Source: Amphritea pacifica (GTDB lineage Bacteria; Pseudomonadota; Gammaproteobacteria; Pseudomonadales; Balneatricaceae). Taken from it: a stretch of 64,000 nt of DNA. The stretch spans positions 23,936 through 87,935 of the forward strand of contig NZ_JAFFZO010000007.1 in the NCBI RefSeq assembly GCF_016924145.1, given 5' to 3'. Below are positions 42,511 to 52,323 of the stretch, one piece after another. How positions within the stretch are numbered: the stretch's first letter is position 1; every line of letters starts with the position of its first letter. The translations under genes were made by a program, and so were the position numbers. A model generated the notes under the pieces. It was not told the origin of the DNA and ran no database searches. It saw only the letters and a list, made by a program, of their open reading frames with translations.

Positions 42511-42592
42511 GAATTGCAGTTGATAACTACACTAATTTAAAACGGTTGTTTGCAATAATGCGCAAACCACTGAAGCCTATCAACTGCAATTC
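42511..42592. repeat. long inverted repeat with inner hairpin
   Basis: A perfect 15-bp inverted repeat (GAATTGCAGTTGATA at 42511-42525, its complement at 42578-42592) encloses a second dyad GTTTGC/GCAAAC at 42548-42567. A near-copy of the inner part, TGCACTATTGCGCAAA, recurs at 42611-42626 (two mismatches to 42551-42566). The block lies between glutaminase and the unknown gene. It looks like a small mobile-element remnant or a folded regulatory RNA. Confidence 0.8.
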
Positions 42593-42665
42593 CATTATTC
42601 GATCCTTGAATGCACTATTGCGCAAAAATTTCACAATACAGGGAATGAAAATAAAGAGGTGAAGT

Positions 42666-43595
42666 ATGGCTATCGACTGGAAAGCAATAGCTGATATTTT
42701 AAATGCGATCGCATGGCCTTTGGTTGTTGGAATATCATTATTCGCCATGCAAAAACCGCTCTCCACATTAGTTGAGCAGATAGGTAAACGGATCACTAAG
42801 CTATCCTATGGTGACTATGCTATTGAGCTGTCCGCTCTGCCTGAAATGAGATCCAGTTCGGTTGCAGCTTTTGATGTAAGACAGCTCACTCCAACAAAGC
42901 TTTTTGACAGCGCATCACACGAACTGTTTAAACAACTGGCAGCAACACAAGATGCCGATTATGCCATCATTGACCTTGGTGAAGGCGACAAATGGCTCTC
43001 CTCCCGTTTATACATTTTTGCCCTGATTCTTGGGAGAGTGAGTCACTTAAAGTCTTTTGTCTTTGTTGAAACCCGGGATGGAATTAGCAGATGCCTGGTT
43101 GGCACAGCAACTCCTTCGGGCATATTCACATCACTTGCAAAGCATTACCCCTGGTTTGAATCAGCTTTCATCAAAGTATATGCCGACATCGCTCCTGATC
43201 CTAAAACCTCAACACAGCCTTTTGAACTGGCTGAACTTGCAGTATCAAACTCCTGGCAGCTATCTGATTTAATACGAAAATACATTGAGGAGATACAGCA
43301 ATCAGCATATCCCCCACCAGAATCAGAAAATGAGTGGGTTTCTTTCGGGGAACCGGTTCAAATATGGGAACGGTCACGCTGGCTAAATGGCCAGATGGTT
43401 GAAGAGTTACTCGCATCGGGACTCTCAACAACATCCCTCATTGATTCCCCTGAATATAATACGCAAACAAAAGTACGCGCCATATTGCGTCTTACAGATG
43501 CGAACTATGTTGTACTGACCGATAAAAAAGAACGCTTCCAGCAACTGATCGACAGATCTGAACTGTTAGAAAAGTTAGCGAAAACAGCCGAATAA
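42666..43595 (+). CDS. membrane-anchored protein of unknown function
   Basis: A 309-residue protein with one N-terminal membrane segment (AIAWPLVVGISLFAM), then a cytoplasmic domain with ADYAIIDLGEGDKWLSSRLYIFALIL and the strand FVFVETRDGISRCLVGTA. I recognise no named domain. The C-terminal part is helical and charged. GAGGTGAAG 3 bp before the ATG is a good ribosome-binding site. Base composition is more AT-rich than the flanking glutaminase, and an unusual inverted repeat precedes it, so it may be acquired. An accessory role is guesswork. Confidence 0.7.
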   Translation: MAIDWKAIADILNAIAWPLVVGISLFAMQKPLSTLVEQIGKRITKLSYGDYAIELSALPEMRSSSVAAFDVRQLTPTKLFDSASHELFKQLAATQDADYAIIDLGEGDKWLSSRLYIFALILGRVSHLKSFVFVETRDGISRCLVGTATPSGIFTSLAKHYPWFESAFIKVYADIAPDPKTSTQPFELAELAVSNSWQLSDLIRKYIEEIQQSAYPPPESENEWVSFGEPVQIWERSRWLNGQMVEELLASGLSTTSLIDSPEYNTQTKVRAILRLTDANYVVLTDKKERFQQLIDRSELLEKLAKTAE

Positions 43596-43725
43596 AAAAC
43601 ATCTGACACACTATATGAGAGACCTTAAAAAGGCAGGTTTTCCATGTGATTTTCAGGCATTTTGGTAAACTGCTGCCTCACAGAGATGACATATCTCAAA
43701 ACAGCCCGAATCTAAGGACTCTATC

Positions 43726-44241
43726 GTGTACACAACAGGCTCAGCAGCGATCGCCTTGTGCAACCCCAAAAGCCCCTCCAATGTAGGTGCTGTAATGCGC
43801 GCAGCGGGTTGCTATGGTGCATCGGCCATCTACTACAGCGGCACACGGTTTGAGCGCGCGGCTAAATATCACCAGGATACCCGCGACATCAATAAGCAGA
43901 TCCCTTTAACCGCAGTGGACTCCTTTACCGGACTGGGCGCCCCGCATCAAAAGCTGATCTGTGTTGAGCTGGCCGAAGGCGCTGTCCCCCTGCCCGATTT
44001 CGTTCATCCTCAGGATGCCCTGTATATCTTCGGCCCGGAAGATGGTTCAATTGAACAGTCGATTGTTGATCTGGCCGATGCCGTTGTTTATGTGCCCACT
44101 ATTGGCTGTATGAATCTGGCGGCCACGGTCAATGTACTTCTCTATGACCGTCTGGCAAAGCAGAACCGTGAGATAGACCATGGTAAGCTGATTAAACAGA
44201 GCCGCGATGTAAATAACCGTCTGGTTTATAAAAGCCCCTGA
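43726..44241 (+). CDS. SpoU-family tRNA/rRNA methyltransferase (TrmL-like)
   Basis: A 171-residue SPOUT-fold methyltransferase. Motif 1 NPKSPSNVGAVMRAAGCYGA, motif 2 LYIFGPEDGSIEQ and motif 3 VVYVPTIGCMNLAATVNVLLYDRL are clear. The small size and single domain resemble TrmL (wobble-nucleotide 2'-O-methyltransferase of tRNA), but some homologues act on rRNA. It is monocistronic. Confidence 0.88.
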   Translation: MYTTGSAAIALCNPKSPSNVGAVMRAAGCYGASAIYYSGTRFERAAKYHQDTRDINKQIPLTAVDSFTGLGAPHQKLICVELAEGAVPLPDFVHPQDALYIFGPEDGSIEQSIVDLADAVVYVPTIGCMNLAATVNVLLYDRLAKQNREIDHGKLIKQSRDVNNRLVYKSP

Positions 44242-44258
44242 GCAGACGCTGTCTGCGA

Positions 44259-45323
44259 CTATCTCTGCTCGGTCAGTTCAGTCTCAACGAACGCTTCAAC
44301 CCGGTTACGCCCTTTGTTCTTTGCCAGATATAACGCCCGGTCGGCGCGATCAATCAGATCATTCCGGGTTTCATCTGGTCTGAGCTCAGCGACACCAAAC
44401 GAGAGCGTTACATGGCCATAGACCTCTTCTGAGTTGGCTCTTTTTAAGCGGTTTTTTGCCACACACTGCCTAAGCTGATTGGCTACGATAAGAGCACTTT
44501 TTATCTCTGTCTGCGGCAGAATAATAGCAAACTCCTCACCGCCAAAACGGCAGATAAAGTCCCGTCCCTTAATCGATCGCTTTAACTGCTTGGCGACAAA
44601 CTGCAGTACTTTATCCCCCACCAGATGACCATAATCATCATTAAACTGTTTAAAACAATCGATATCGCATAGCAGTAAACTGAGTGGTTCACCCTGCTCT
44701 GTCGCAGCATCAATCAAACTCTCTAATGTCAGATCAAATGCACGACGGTTAGAGACGCCGGTTAACGGATCAACATGAGACTCTTCCCTGACCTCGTTAA
44801 TCGCTTTGCGAATTTCGCGAACCTCTTTCAGCACATCGGAGAGCTGAGCGCCTAACAGCTGCTGTGACTGAGCCACTTCGCGGGTATCCTGAATGGCCGC
44901 ATCCACTGCTGTCAGTGTCAGCTCCGACGCTGCATCCGAGTTCAGCAGGTCAGCAAGTCGATTCAACCGTTGAGAATACTCTAGCAGGTCACCACTGGAA
45001 GTGCTGCAGCTGCTGACAACGCCCGATACAATCCCCTTAAGCTCAGACCGGATAAGGTCAAGCGCTTCCTCATCCTGAGTGTAAAACTTGCGGTACAGAT
45101 TCCAGAGATCTTCATTCAGGTTATCGCTGCCCGAAGCGAGGAGTGCCTTAAACTCGCTATTGAGTGCCCGGCTCCGGCCATCGATGAGATCGTATGCGAG
45201 ACGGTAGTTAAGGGGCGAGCCCGGCACCTGATGCTCAGCTAACACCGACAACGCAAGTCTCAGATTGGCGGCCGCCTTATCATAGCTATCTTCAGAGTAG
45301 GGATTTTGCTTGTTGTGCCCCAT
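44259..45323 (-). CDS. diguanylate cyclase
   Basis: A 354-residue soluble protein: N-terminal helical region (about 1-170, possibly a coiled-coil sensor), then a GGDEF domain from HVDPLTGVSNRRAF, with substrate loop LCDIDCFKQFND and signature GGEEF at 261-265. Active cyclase is expected. The inhibitory RxxD site has Lys in place of Arg (KGRD, 252-255), so product feedback may be weaker. The start at 45323 is preferred to an in-frame GTG at 45332. Confidence 0.9.
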   Translation of the reverse strand: MGHNKQNPYSEDSYDKAAANLRLALSVLAEHQVPGSPLNYRLAYDLIDGRSRALNSEFKALLASGSDNLNEDLWNLYRKFYTQDEEALDLIRSELKGIVSGVVSSCSTSSGDLLEYSQRLNRLADLLNSDAASELTLTAVDAAIQDTREVAQSQQLLGAQLSDVLKEVREIRKAINEVREESHVDPLTGVSNRRAFDLTLESLIDAATEQGEPLSLLLCDIDCFKQFNDDYGHLVGDKVLQFVAKQLKRSIKGRDFICRFGGEEFAIILPQTEIKSALIVANQLRQCVAKNRLKRANSEEVYGHVTLSFGVAELRPDETRNDLIDRADRALYLAKNKGRNRVEAFVETELTEQR

Positions 45324-45493
45324 GAAAAACACTTCTTTTAGCCAATTGAAGTTAGACTATACGATAAATTTTTACGGGTATGTAGCACGTTTTCATACTT
45401 TCTGTGTCGCGCCTGTAATGATTTATAACAGGGCTATCGCAAGCGCTACAATTGACAATCAAGGCAGATAAAACGGTGCAATGAGCCACGCCT

Positions 45494-46348
45494 CTATCGC
45501 TGATAGATCATAACAATACCGATCAGAATAGTAACCGCTGCCACAACCCTTTGCTTCCAGGCGGTACGTTCCTGGAAGAACAGAATCGATATAACCGATG
45601 CGATGATAATCCCTGCATTAGAATACGCCACCACGACCGCAGAGGGCATCTGCTTCATGGCAAAAACCACCAGCGCATACGCCAGCCCTATACAGAGCCC
45701 CCCCGCCAAGAGCGCCACGGGCGAAATCATGGTTGCCGGTCGCCAGCGCCCCGTTGACCGATACAGTATCAGGGTCATCGCCAGCCAGGAACAGAGATAG
45801 CCCACAGAGATGAAACCAACAATTGAGCCGAAGTTTACCAGACTTGCAACCGCCGCTTTATCACTCAGCGAATAGACACTGGTCCCCAGCATTGCCACGA
45901 CTGCCCAGGGCAATGCCCGTTTATCGGAAGGCGAACCTGAACTAAACGCCAGAATCATCAACCCGACCACACTGACGATAATACCCGTCCATGCCCACGC
46001 TCCCAGTGTTTCCCCCAGCAACAGCACGCTCCAGATCGCAATCAGTAGCGGCGAACTTCTCACCAGCGGGTAAACCAGGGGGACCGGTGCATGGTGATAG
46101 GCCTGCCGCAATCCCATAAAATAGACCACATTAGCAGACGCCGAGACTAGCAGCAGCAAAACAAAGGAGAGCGTCCAGTCAACCTGTGTCAGCAGCGACC
46201 AGAATCCCCAGGGCCCCAATATCACCAGATGGGTCAGTAACACCCACCACAACGGCATTGCAGCAGACGACTGATAACGGGCGATCAGGTTCCAGGTCAC
46301 ATGCATCATCACCGACAGGACAACAGCAATTTCCGGTTCAAGTATCAT
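45494..46348 (-). CDS. EamA-type (DMT superfamily) transporter
   Basis: A 284-residue membrane protein with about ten helices and two EamA repeats (LSVMMHVTWNLIARYQSS ... VVSVVGLMILAF; WAVVAMLGTSVYSLSDKAAV ... AAVTILIGIVMIYQR). Substrates of the family are metabolites or amino acids and cannot be inferred. It starts 11 bp inside the end of phnP and lies at the 3' end of the C-P lyase operon, so it may be co-transcribed; an export role for a phosphonate-derived product is speculation. Confidence 0.85.
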   Translation of the reverse strand: MILEPEIAVVLSVMMHVTWNLIARYQSSAAMPLWWVLLTHLVILGPWGFWSLLTQVDWTLSFVLLLLVSASANVVYFMGLRQAYHHAPVPLVYPLVRSSPLLIAIWSVLLLGETLGAWAWTGIIVSVVGLMILAFSSGSPSDKRALPWAVVAMLGTSVYSLSDKAAVASLVNFGSIVGFISVGYLCSWLAMTLILYRSTGRWRPATMISPVALLAGGLCIGLAYALVVFAMKQMPSAVVVAYSNAGIIIASVISILFFQERTAWKQRVVAAVTILIGIVMIYQR

Positions 46349-47129
46349 TATCGAGCTCAACAACCCCTTCTATCTCAAACAGCATTCCATCCCGGGCAAT
46401 ATGTACCCCTTCCGGTAGTGTAGCTGCGGAATGCTCCAGCCAGCAATCCAACCGATGGCTTATATGAGTGAGCCAGAGACGGGTTGCCCCACTGTGTCGC
46501 CACAGATCCAGTGCGGTATTCAGATCGTTATGGTTGCGGGGCATCGATTCCCGGGGAGGCTCGCTGCAATCCAGCACCAGATCATCCACCGGATAACGTT
46601 GCAGATAACTCAGAGTCTCAGCAGGAAAACCTGCTGTATCGGTCAGATACGCCATGCAATAATCGCCATTGCTTATCAGATAACCAAAGGTCTCTCTGGA
46701 GTGAATCAGCGGTAAAGCAACCACTCTGAACCCCGGCCATTCAACAGAATCAAAAGGTTTGAAGGGGGGCTGAAACTGAAATACACCCGGATGTTTATAC
46801 AGATCATCGGCCCCAAGAGGATCATCGGGTCGGAAAACCGGTATCTGCCTGGCCTCTTCAGTCCAGCGCAGATGAAACAACCCCTGTACATGATCCATAT
46901 GAAAATGGGTCAGCAGCACTCGTTTCACGGAATCAAAACTGAACCGCTCCGCCAGATCGGTCAGACCAGCATCAACCAGGGTTACTCCCTCCCCGGTATG
47001 GATCGCCAGAGAAGCGCTTCTGCGACGTTTAGCCGGGTCAGTCTGAGCCTGAAGACAGGCACTGCAGCGACAACCCCAAACAGGAACGCCCGCCGCATTA
47101 CCACTGCCTAAAAACTCAATTTTCAACAT
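46338..47129 (-). CDS. phnP: phosphoribosyl 1,2-cyclic phosphate phosphodiesterase
   Basis: A 263-residue metallo-beta-lactamase fold enzyme with LLTHFHMDHVQGLF, the Cys motif WGCRCSACL and a DTAG strand. In C-P lyase operons it opens 5-phosphoribosyl 1,2-cyclic phosphate. It overlaps phnN by 14 bp. Size and motifs fit PhnP. Confidence 0.92.
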   Translation of the reverse strand: MLKIEFLGSGNAAGVPVWGCRCSACLQAQTDPAKRRRSASLAIHTGEGVTLVDAGLTDLAERFSFDSVKRVLLTHFHMDHVQGLFHLRWTEEARQIPVFRPDDPLGADDLYKHPGVFQFQPPFKPFDSVEWPGFRVVALPLIHSRETFGYLISNGDYCMAYLTDTAGFPAETLSYLQRYPVDDLVLDCSEPPRESMPRNHNDLNTALDLWRHSGATRLWLTHISHRLDCWLEHSAATLPEGVHIARDGMLFEIEGVVELDNDT

Positions 47130-47691
47130 CTGCGGTGATCTCTGTATAATTCATCACAACGCGGTGAAACTGATCGACCGCAGAACAAAGATCGGTATCA
47201 TTGGCGATCTCCATTGCCCGACCATGCAGGCGTTGTTGAAAGATCTGATTACGGGCAATTCTGGCATCAATTTCGCCACCCTCTTCCCGCCCCCGCGCCA
47301 GCAGGCGCTGTCTCAGTACAGTCGGATCAACGGTCACCAGAATTGGAATCAGTCGATCACCAAAACAGGAGATCGCCTCTTCCAGATGAGCCCGCGAACC
47401 ATTCACCACGACCGAATAGCCGCTGTTAAGCCAGTGACTGATCTCAACACCGATCGCATAACGGCAATTATTCGCCTGCCACTGCATGCTGAATAATCCT
47501 GCCTGAGAACGCTGTTGAAACTCTTCTTCACTCAGCTCAACATGATTCTCACCACCGGCTTGCCAACAGCGGGTTATGTAGCGGTGCGCAAACAGCACCG
47601 AAGACCCGCCGCCGAGACGATCACGCAGACCATTGATAAGGGAATCCTTTCCGCTGCCCGACGGACCTGCCACATAGAATAGATATGACAT
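47116..47691 (-). CDS. phnN: ribose 1,5-bisphosphate phosphokinase
   Basis: A 191-residue P-loop kinase (YVAGPSGSGKDSLI) of the guanylate kinase-like PhnN family. It turns ribose 1,5-bisphosphate into PRPP, the salvage end of the pathway. The start at 47691 is 4 bp past the phnM stop. An upstream in-frame extension to 47760 inside phnM is unlikely. Confidence 0.92.
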   Translation of the reverse strand: MSYLFYVAGPSGSGKDSLINGLRDRLGGGSSVLFAHRYITRCWQAGGENHVELSEEEFQQRSQAGLFSMQWQANNCRYAIGVEISHWLNSGYSVVVNGSRAHLEEAISCFGDRLIPILVTVDPTVLRQRLLARGREEGGEIDARIARNQIFQQRLHGRAMEIANDTDLCSAVDQFHRVVMNYTEITADVEN

Positions 47692-47695
47692 CTTG

Positions 47696-48832
47696 TCAGA
47701 ACGCCCGCTGACCATTTTTCCACACATGCAGGATATGTGGATGATCGCTTGTTGCCTCACACCAGATCAGATCCGCTTTTAATCCGGGGGCAATGCGGCC
47801 ACGGTCAGTTAAGCCAACCGACTTTGCCGGGTTATAACTGACCAGCGCAGTCGCTTTCGCCAGGTCATACTGATTATTCTCATCATCGGCCAGCTTGAAC
47901 GCTGCATCCAACAGACTGGCGGGATAGTAATCACTGGAGAGAATATCCAATAACCCCTCTGATGCCAGTGTATGGGCAGCAATATTCCCAGAATGTGAGC
48001 CACCGCGCACCACGTTAGGCGCCCCCATCAGCACTGCCATACCATGACCATGAGCTTCCCGGGCCGCTTCATAGGTGGTCGGAAATTCAGCAATCACCAT
48101 ATTAAAGCCCAGTGACTCAGTCACATGCTCACGGGTAGCATCATCGTGACTGGCCAGCGGAATACCCCGTTCATCGCAGAGAGCACAGATTTCCTTACGA
48201 TACTGATCACTATAAAGGCTGCTGGCTTCGGTCTGACGCTGAATAAAGGCTTCCATCTCAGTATCAGAGAGTTTGTATTTACCCTGATAATACTGACGAT
48301 ATTTCTCAATACTGGCAAACTGGCGCTGTCCCGGCGAGTGATCCATCACCGATACCAGTTGCGGCTGATACTTCTCAGACAGCTGCTTAAAGTTGCCGAG
48401 GGTATCTTCATGACTGACTTCACAACGCAGATGTAGCAGGTGATCAGAACGGGTCAGTCCCCTATGACGGCTTTCATTCAAAGCATCCGCCATTCGGGTC
48501 AGATTGTTAAGTCGATCACTGCCCTCCACCACATCTCCCACCGAGATTGCATCAAACACCGTGGTGATACCGGCACTGATCATCTGCGCATCATGAACCT
48601 TAAAGGCAGATAAACCAGGCCAGGCGACACCAGGACGCGGCGTGAAGTGTTTCTCCATATTATCGGTGTGCAGCTCCACCATACCGGGTAGCAGAAAACC
48701 GCCTTCACAGTCGACGGCTCCCGGCAAAGTAACAGAGCCCGGATCAATCGACCGGATCAGACCTTCACTGATAGAGACTGAGCCATGAATGACCTCGTCT
48801 TCCAGCACAATATGCGCGTTTGTAAGAATCAT
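47696..48832 (-). CDS. phnM: alpha-D-ribose 1-methylphosphonate 5-triphosphate diphosphatase
   Basis: A 378-residue amidohydrolase-fold enzyme. It opens with [14 protein letters not shown], then [34 protein letters not shown] and the C-terminal [13 protein letters not shown]. It releases pyrophosphate from the intermediate, giving ribosyl phosphonate 5-phosphate, the substrate for PhnJ. It overlaps phnL by 4 bp. Confidence 0.95.
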   Translation of the reverse strand: MILTNAHIVLEDEVIHGSVSISEGLIRSIDPGSVTLPGAVDCEGGFLLPGMVELHTDNMEKHFTPRPGVAWPGLSAFKVHDAQMISAGITTVFDAISVGDVVEGSDRLNNLTRMADALNESRHRGLTRSDHLLHLRCEVSHEDTLGNFKQLSEKYQPQLVSVMDHSPGQRQFASIEKYRQYYQGKYKLSDTEMEAFIQRQTEASSLYSDQYRKEICALCDERGIPLASHDDATREHVTESLGFNMVIAEFPTTYEAAREAHGHGMAVLMGAPNVVRGGSHSGNIAAHTLASEGLLDILSSDYYPASLLDAAFKLADDENNQYDLAKATALVSYNPAKSVGLTDRGRIAPGLKADLIWCEATSDHPHILHVWKNGQRAF

Positions 48833-49557
48833 GCCGGTACCCTTTCATCGGTGAATAACGAATCTGCCTGACGGTCAGAATTAACATGGAAGATCTGATC
48901 CGCCACGGCATCACGAACCTCGGCATCGTGAAAGATCCCCACCACGGCTGTCCCGCGGTTACGGGCCTGACGGATCAGATCCACCACCACCGCCGCATTG
49001 CGCTGATCCAGCGACGCAGTCGGTTCATCCAGCAACAGAACCGGATAATCGACGATAAAGCCCCGGGCGATATTGACCCGCTGCTGCTCGCCACCGGAAA
49101 ACGTGCCCGGTGGCAGTGACCAGAGCCGTTCAGGGATATGCAGCTGCTCCAGCAGTTCAGCCGCTTTAGTATGGGCTGTTGCAACGTTGACACCCCGCTC
49201 ACGCAGCGGCTGAGCCACCACATCCAGAGTAGCCACCCGTGGAATCACCCGCAGAAACTGGCTGACATAGCCGATAGTTTCCCGGCGAATCTCCAGCAGG
49301 GTCTGACTGGCCGCACCAGTTATAGCGGTCATTTCGCCACGATGGCGCACCGCTATTGAGCCACTGGTTGGCAGGTAGTTGGCGTAAAGTGAACGCAGCA
49401 GCGTACTTTTGCCGGAACCACTTTCACCAAACAGCACGGTGCACTCGCCCTGCTTCGCGACAAAATCGATACCATCGAAGACCGGCAGCTTGATACCGCC
49501 CTGATTGTGCAGGGTGAACACCTTGGTTAACCCCTGCACCTCTATCATTGTTTGCAT
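48829..49557 (-). CDS. phnL: C-P lyase ATP-binding subunit PhnL
   Basis: A 242-residue ABC-type ATPase: Walker [15 protein letters not shown], signature [16 protein letters not shown] and Walker [12 protein letters not shown]. It has no membrane partner; PhnL associates with the C-P lyase core. Start overlaps phnM by 4 bp; phnK lies 17 bp upstream. Confidence 0.95.
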   Translation of the reverse strand: MQTMIEVQGLTKVFTLHNQGGIKLPVFDGIDFVAKQGECTVLFGESGSGKSTLLRSLYANYLPTSGSIAVRHRGEMTAITGAASQTLLEIRRETIGYVSQFLRVIPRVATLDVVAQPLRERGVNVATAHTKAAELLEQLHIPERLWSLPPGTFSGGEQQRVNIARGFIVDYPVLLLDEPTASLDQRNAAVVVDLIRQARNRGTAVVGIFHDAEVRDAVADQIFHVNSDRQADSLFTDERVPA

Positions 49558-49574
49558 TATGTTGCTTCCCGGAA

Positions 49575-50351
49575 TTATGAGGTCAGTACGGAGGACACCA
49601 GCAGTTGGGTATAAGCGTGCTGAGGGTCATCAAGCACCTGATCGGTGAGGCCGGTTTCAACCACCCGGCCGTGACGCATCACAATCAGTCGCTGCGCCAG
49701 CAAGCGGGCCACCGCCAGATCATGGGTGACAATCACTACCGCCAGGTTCATTTCGGTCACCAACTGACGCAGCAGATCCAGAAGCCGCGCCTGTACCGAC
49801 ACATCCAGACCACCGGTTGGCTCATCCATAAACACCAGGCGGGGATGAGTGACCAGATTACGGGCGATCTGCAGCCGCTGCTGCATCCCTCCGGAGTATG
49901 TAGTTGGTTTATCGTCAATACGGGCGATATCCAGCTCCACATCGCTCATCCAGCTCTGTGCGGTATCCCGCAGATTGCCGTAATGACGCTGACCGGTGGC
50001 CATCAGCCGCTCACCAATATTCGCTCCGGCAGAGACCCCCATACGCAAACCATCCCGGGGATGCTGATGCACAATACCCCACTCGGTGCGCTGCAGATGA
50101 CGCTGGCGGGACTCGCTCAGAGCATACAGATTGACCCGCTCGGCAGCCCGGGTCAGATAGTGAATATCACCCTCATCAGGCGCAAGCCGGGCAGAAAGAC
50201 AGTTCAGCAGCGTTGACTTGCCTGAACCTGATTCCCCAACAATCCCGAGCACTTCACCGGGATAAAGATCGAAACTAACCGCCTCACACCCCTTCCCTGC
50301 GGCATAGAGTTTGGTGAGGTTTTCCACCTGTAAAATAGGTTCAGCGTTCAT
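49575..50351 (-). CDS. phnK: C-P lyase ATP-binding subunit PhnK
   Basis: A 258-residue ABC-type ATPase with Walker [15 protein letters not shown], signature [16 protein letters not shown] and Walker [12 protein letters not shown]. PhnK binds the PhnGHIJ core complex and probably gates it. It overlaps phnJ by 4 bp. Confidence 0.95.
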   Translation of the reverse strand: MNAEPILQVENLTKLYAAGKGCEAVSFDLYPGEVLGIVGESGSGKSTLLNCLSARLAPDEGDIHYLTRAAERVNLYALSESRQRHLQRTEWGIVHQHPRDGLRMGVSAGANIGERLMATGQRHYGNLRDTAQSWMSDVELDIARIDDKPTTYSGGMQQRLQIARNLVTHPRLVFMDEPTGGLDVSVQARLLDLLRQLVTEMNLAVVIVTHDLAVARLLAQRLIVMRHGRVVETGLTDQVLDDPQHAYTQLLVSSVLTS

Positions 50352-51208
50352 ACTGGCATCTCCTGGCTGGCCATCCGCTCACGACAATAATCGGTGTCTG
50401 AACAGATAAACTCATGGGCTCCCTGGTCATCCATAATCACCTCATCGAGGAAGCTCTCAGTTGAACCACAGATAGCGCAGCACTGCTTCCAGGTCTGCAC
50501 CTCAAACGGATGGTCTTCAAAATCAAGACTCTTAACATCGGTGTAAGGCGGGATCGCATAGATCCGTTTCTCCCGCCCGGCACCAAACAGTTGTAGCGCC
50601 GGTGAGTTATCCATTTTCGGGTTATCAAATTTAGGGATTGGCGAGGGGTCCATCACATAACGTCCGTTAACCAGCACCGGATACGCGTACGCCGTGGCAA
50701 TATGGCCAAACTGGGCAATATCCTCGTAGAGTTTGATATGCATCACGCCGTAATCCTCCAGCGCGTGCATCTTGCGGGTTTCCACTTCACTGGGTTCAAT
50801 AAACCGCAGCGGCTCAGGAATCGGCACCTGATAAACCAGCACCTGCCCCGCCTGAAGAGGTTTTTCCGGAATCCGGTGACGGGTCTGAATCAGGGTCGCC
50901 TCCTCCGTTCTTTCGGTGGTTTTCACCCCGGTGAGATCACGGAAAAAGGCCCGGATACTGACCGCATTGGTGGTGTCATCCGCGCCCTGGTCGATCACCT
51001 TAAGGCAGTCATTCTGACCAATCACCGCCGCTGTTACCTGCATACCACCGGTACCCCAGCCATAGGGCATCGGCATCTCGCGACCACCAAAGGGCACCTG
51101 ATAACCGGGAATAGCCACCGCTTTCAACAGTGCCCGGCGGATCATCCGTTTGGTCTGTTCATCCAGATAAGCGAAGTTATAACCTTCCCGAATAGTCTGT
51201 GGATTCAT
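50348..51208 (-). CDS. phnJ: C-P lyase PhnJ (radical SAM)
   Basis: A 286-residue protein. It cleaves the C-P bond of ribosyl methylphosphonate by radical SAM chemistry. The Cys cluster that holds the iron-sulfur centre is visible near the C-terminus (CCAICG ... EFICSDTDYC), and NFAYLDEQTKRMIRRALLKAVAIPGYQVPFGGREMP is the conserved start. Its start overlaps the phnI stop by 1 bp. Confidence 0.97.
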   Translation of the reverse strand: MNPQTIREGYNFAYLDEQTKRMIRRALLKAVAIPGYQVPFGGREMPMPYGWGTGGMQVTAAVIGQNDCLKVIDQGADDTTNAVSIRAFFRDLTGVKTTERTEEATLIQTRHRIPEKPLQAGQVLVYQVPIPEPLRFIEPSEVETRKMHALEDYGVMHIKLYEDIAQFGHIATAYAYPVLVNGRYVMDPSPIPKFDNPKMDNSPALQLFGAGREKRIYAIPPYTDVKSLDFEDHPFEVQTWKQCCAICGSTESFLDEVIMDDQGAHEFICSDTDYCRERMASQEMPV

Positions 51209-52323
51209 CAGTTCGTTTCCTTAGCAGAATCACTCTGCTCAGCAGCCCGTATACGTCGCAACAGCTCCAGTTCCGACTGGAAATCAACGTAGTGAGGCAG
51301 TTTCAGGTGAGAGACAAAACCCGCGGCTTCGACGTTATCGCAGTGAGACAGGACAAACTCCTCCTGCTGCGCCGGGGAGACCACCTCTTCGTCGTAGTCA
51401 GCGGCTTGCAGTGAACGGTCCACCAGCGCCATCGCCATCGCTTTGCGCTCACACTGACCAAAGCCCACCCCATAACCCCGGGTGAATTTCACCTCGCCAT
51501 CACGGTGCCGGGTAAAGCCATTGACCATCTCACACTCGGTCATCTGAATAGTGCCGATCTCGATTTCGAACCCCAGCTCCTCCGGCACTATGGACACCTC
51601 AACCTCACCGATGCGGATCTCTCCTGCAAAGGGGTGGTTGCGGCCATAACCCCGCTGGGTGGAGTATCCCAGCGCCAGCAGGAAGCCCTCATCCCCCTGC
51701 ACCAGAGACTGCAGGCGAGCGCTGCGATCCGCCGGATAGGTGATCGGATCGCGGGTAATATCGGAGGGTTCGCGCTGATGATCGGTCTCGCTGACCATCA
51801 GGTGCTCCCGTTCCAGAATCTCCAGCACTTTAGACACCGGTTCAACAGAGACAGGGTCAGCAGGCATCTCAGCAGACGAACCAATATCAGCAACAGAGGG
51901 TTCACTAATCTCTCCCTCAGCCATCAGGCTGAAATCCAGCAAGCGATGGGTGTAATCAAAGGTTGGCCCCAGCACCTGTCCACCGGGCAGATCCTTATAG
52001 GTCGCAGAGATACGCCGCTCGATCTGCATCCCTTCGGTATTGATCGGCTCACAGATCCCAAAACGGTTCAGTGTGGTTTTATAGGCGCGCAGCAGAAAGA
52101 TCGCTTCCACCAGATCGCCAGCGGACTGTTTGATCGCCAGCGCGGCCAGCTCTGGATCATAAACCGCCCCCTCAGTCATCACCCGGGCAACCGCCAGTGG
52201 CAGCTGTTGTTCAACCTGACTGACCGACAGTTCCGCTTCGCGGGTATCACCACGGCGAACTTTCGCCAGTAATTCATGGGCAGCGCGAATCGCCTTTTCG
52301 CCCCCTTTTACAGCTACGTACAT
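51208..52323 (-). CDS. phnI: C-P lyase core subunit PhnI
   Basis: A 371-residue subunit. The purine-displacing nucleosidase of the phosphonate pathway, working with PhnG, PhnH and PhnL. Family segments: GGEKAIRAAHELL, ITYPADRSARLQSLVQGDEGFLLALGYSTQRGYGRNHPFAGEIRIG and RGYGVGFGQCERKAMAMALVDRSLQ. It lies directly after phnH. Confidence 0.95.
   Translation of the reverse strand: MYVAVKGGEKAIRAAHELLAKVRRGDTREAELSVSQVEQQLPLAVARVMTEGAVYDPELAALAIKQSAGDLVEAIFLLRAYKTTLNRFGICEPINTEGMQIERRISATYKDLPGGQVLGPTFDYTHRLLDFSLMAEGEISEPSVADIGSSAEMPADPVSVEPVSKVLEILEREHLMVSETDHQREPSDITRDPITYPADRSARLQSLVQGDEGFLLALGYSTQRGYGRNHPFAGEIRIGEVEVSIVPEELGFEIEIGTIQMTECEMVNGFTRHRDGEVKFTRGYGVGFGQCERKAMAMALVDRSLQAADYDEEVVSPAQQEEFVLSHCDNVEAAGFVSHLKLPHYVDFQSELELLRRIRAAEQSDSAKETN

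Noticed and set aside
42511-42592. Integron attC site
   Set aside because: The folded dyad lacks the GTTRRRY and RYYYAAC boxes of attC, and no integrase or cassette is nearby.
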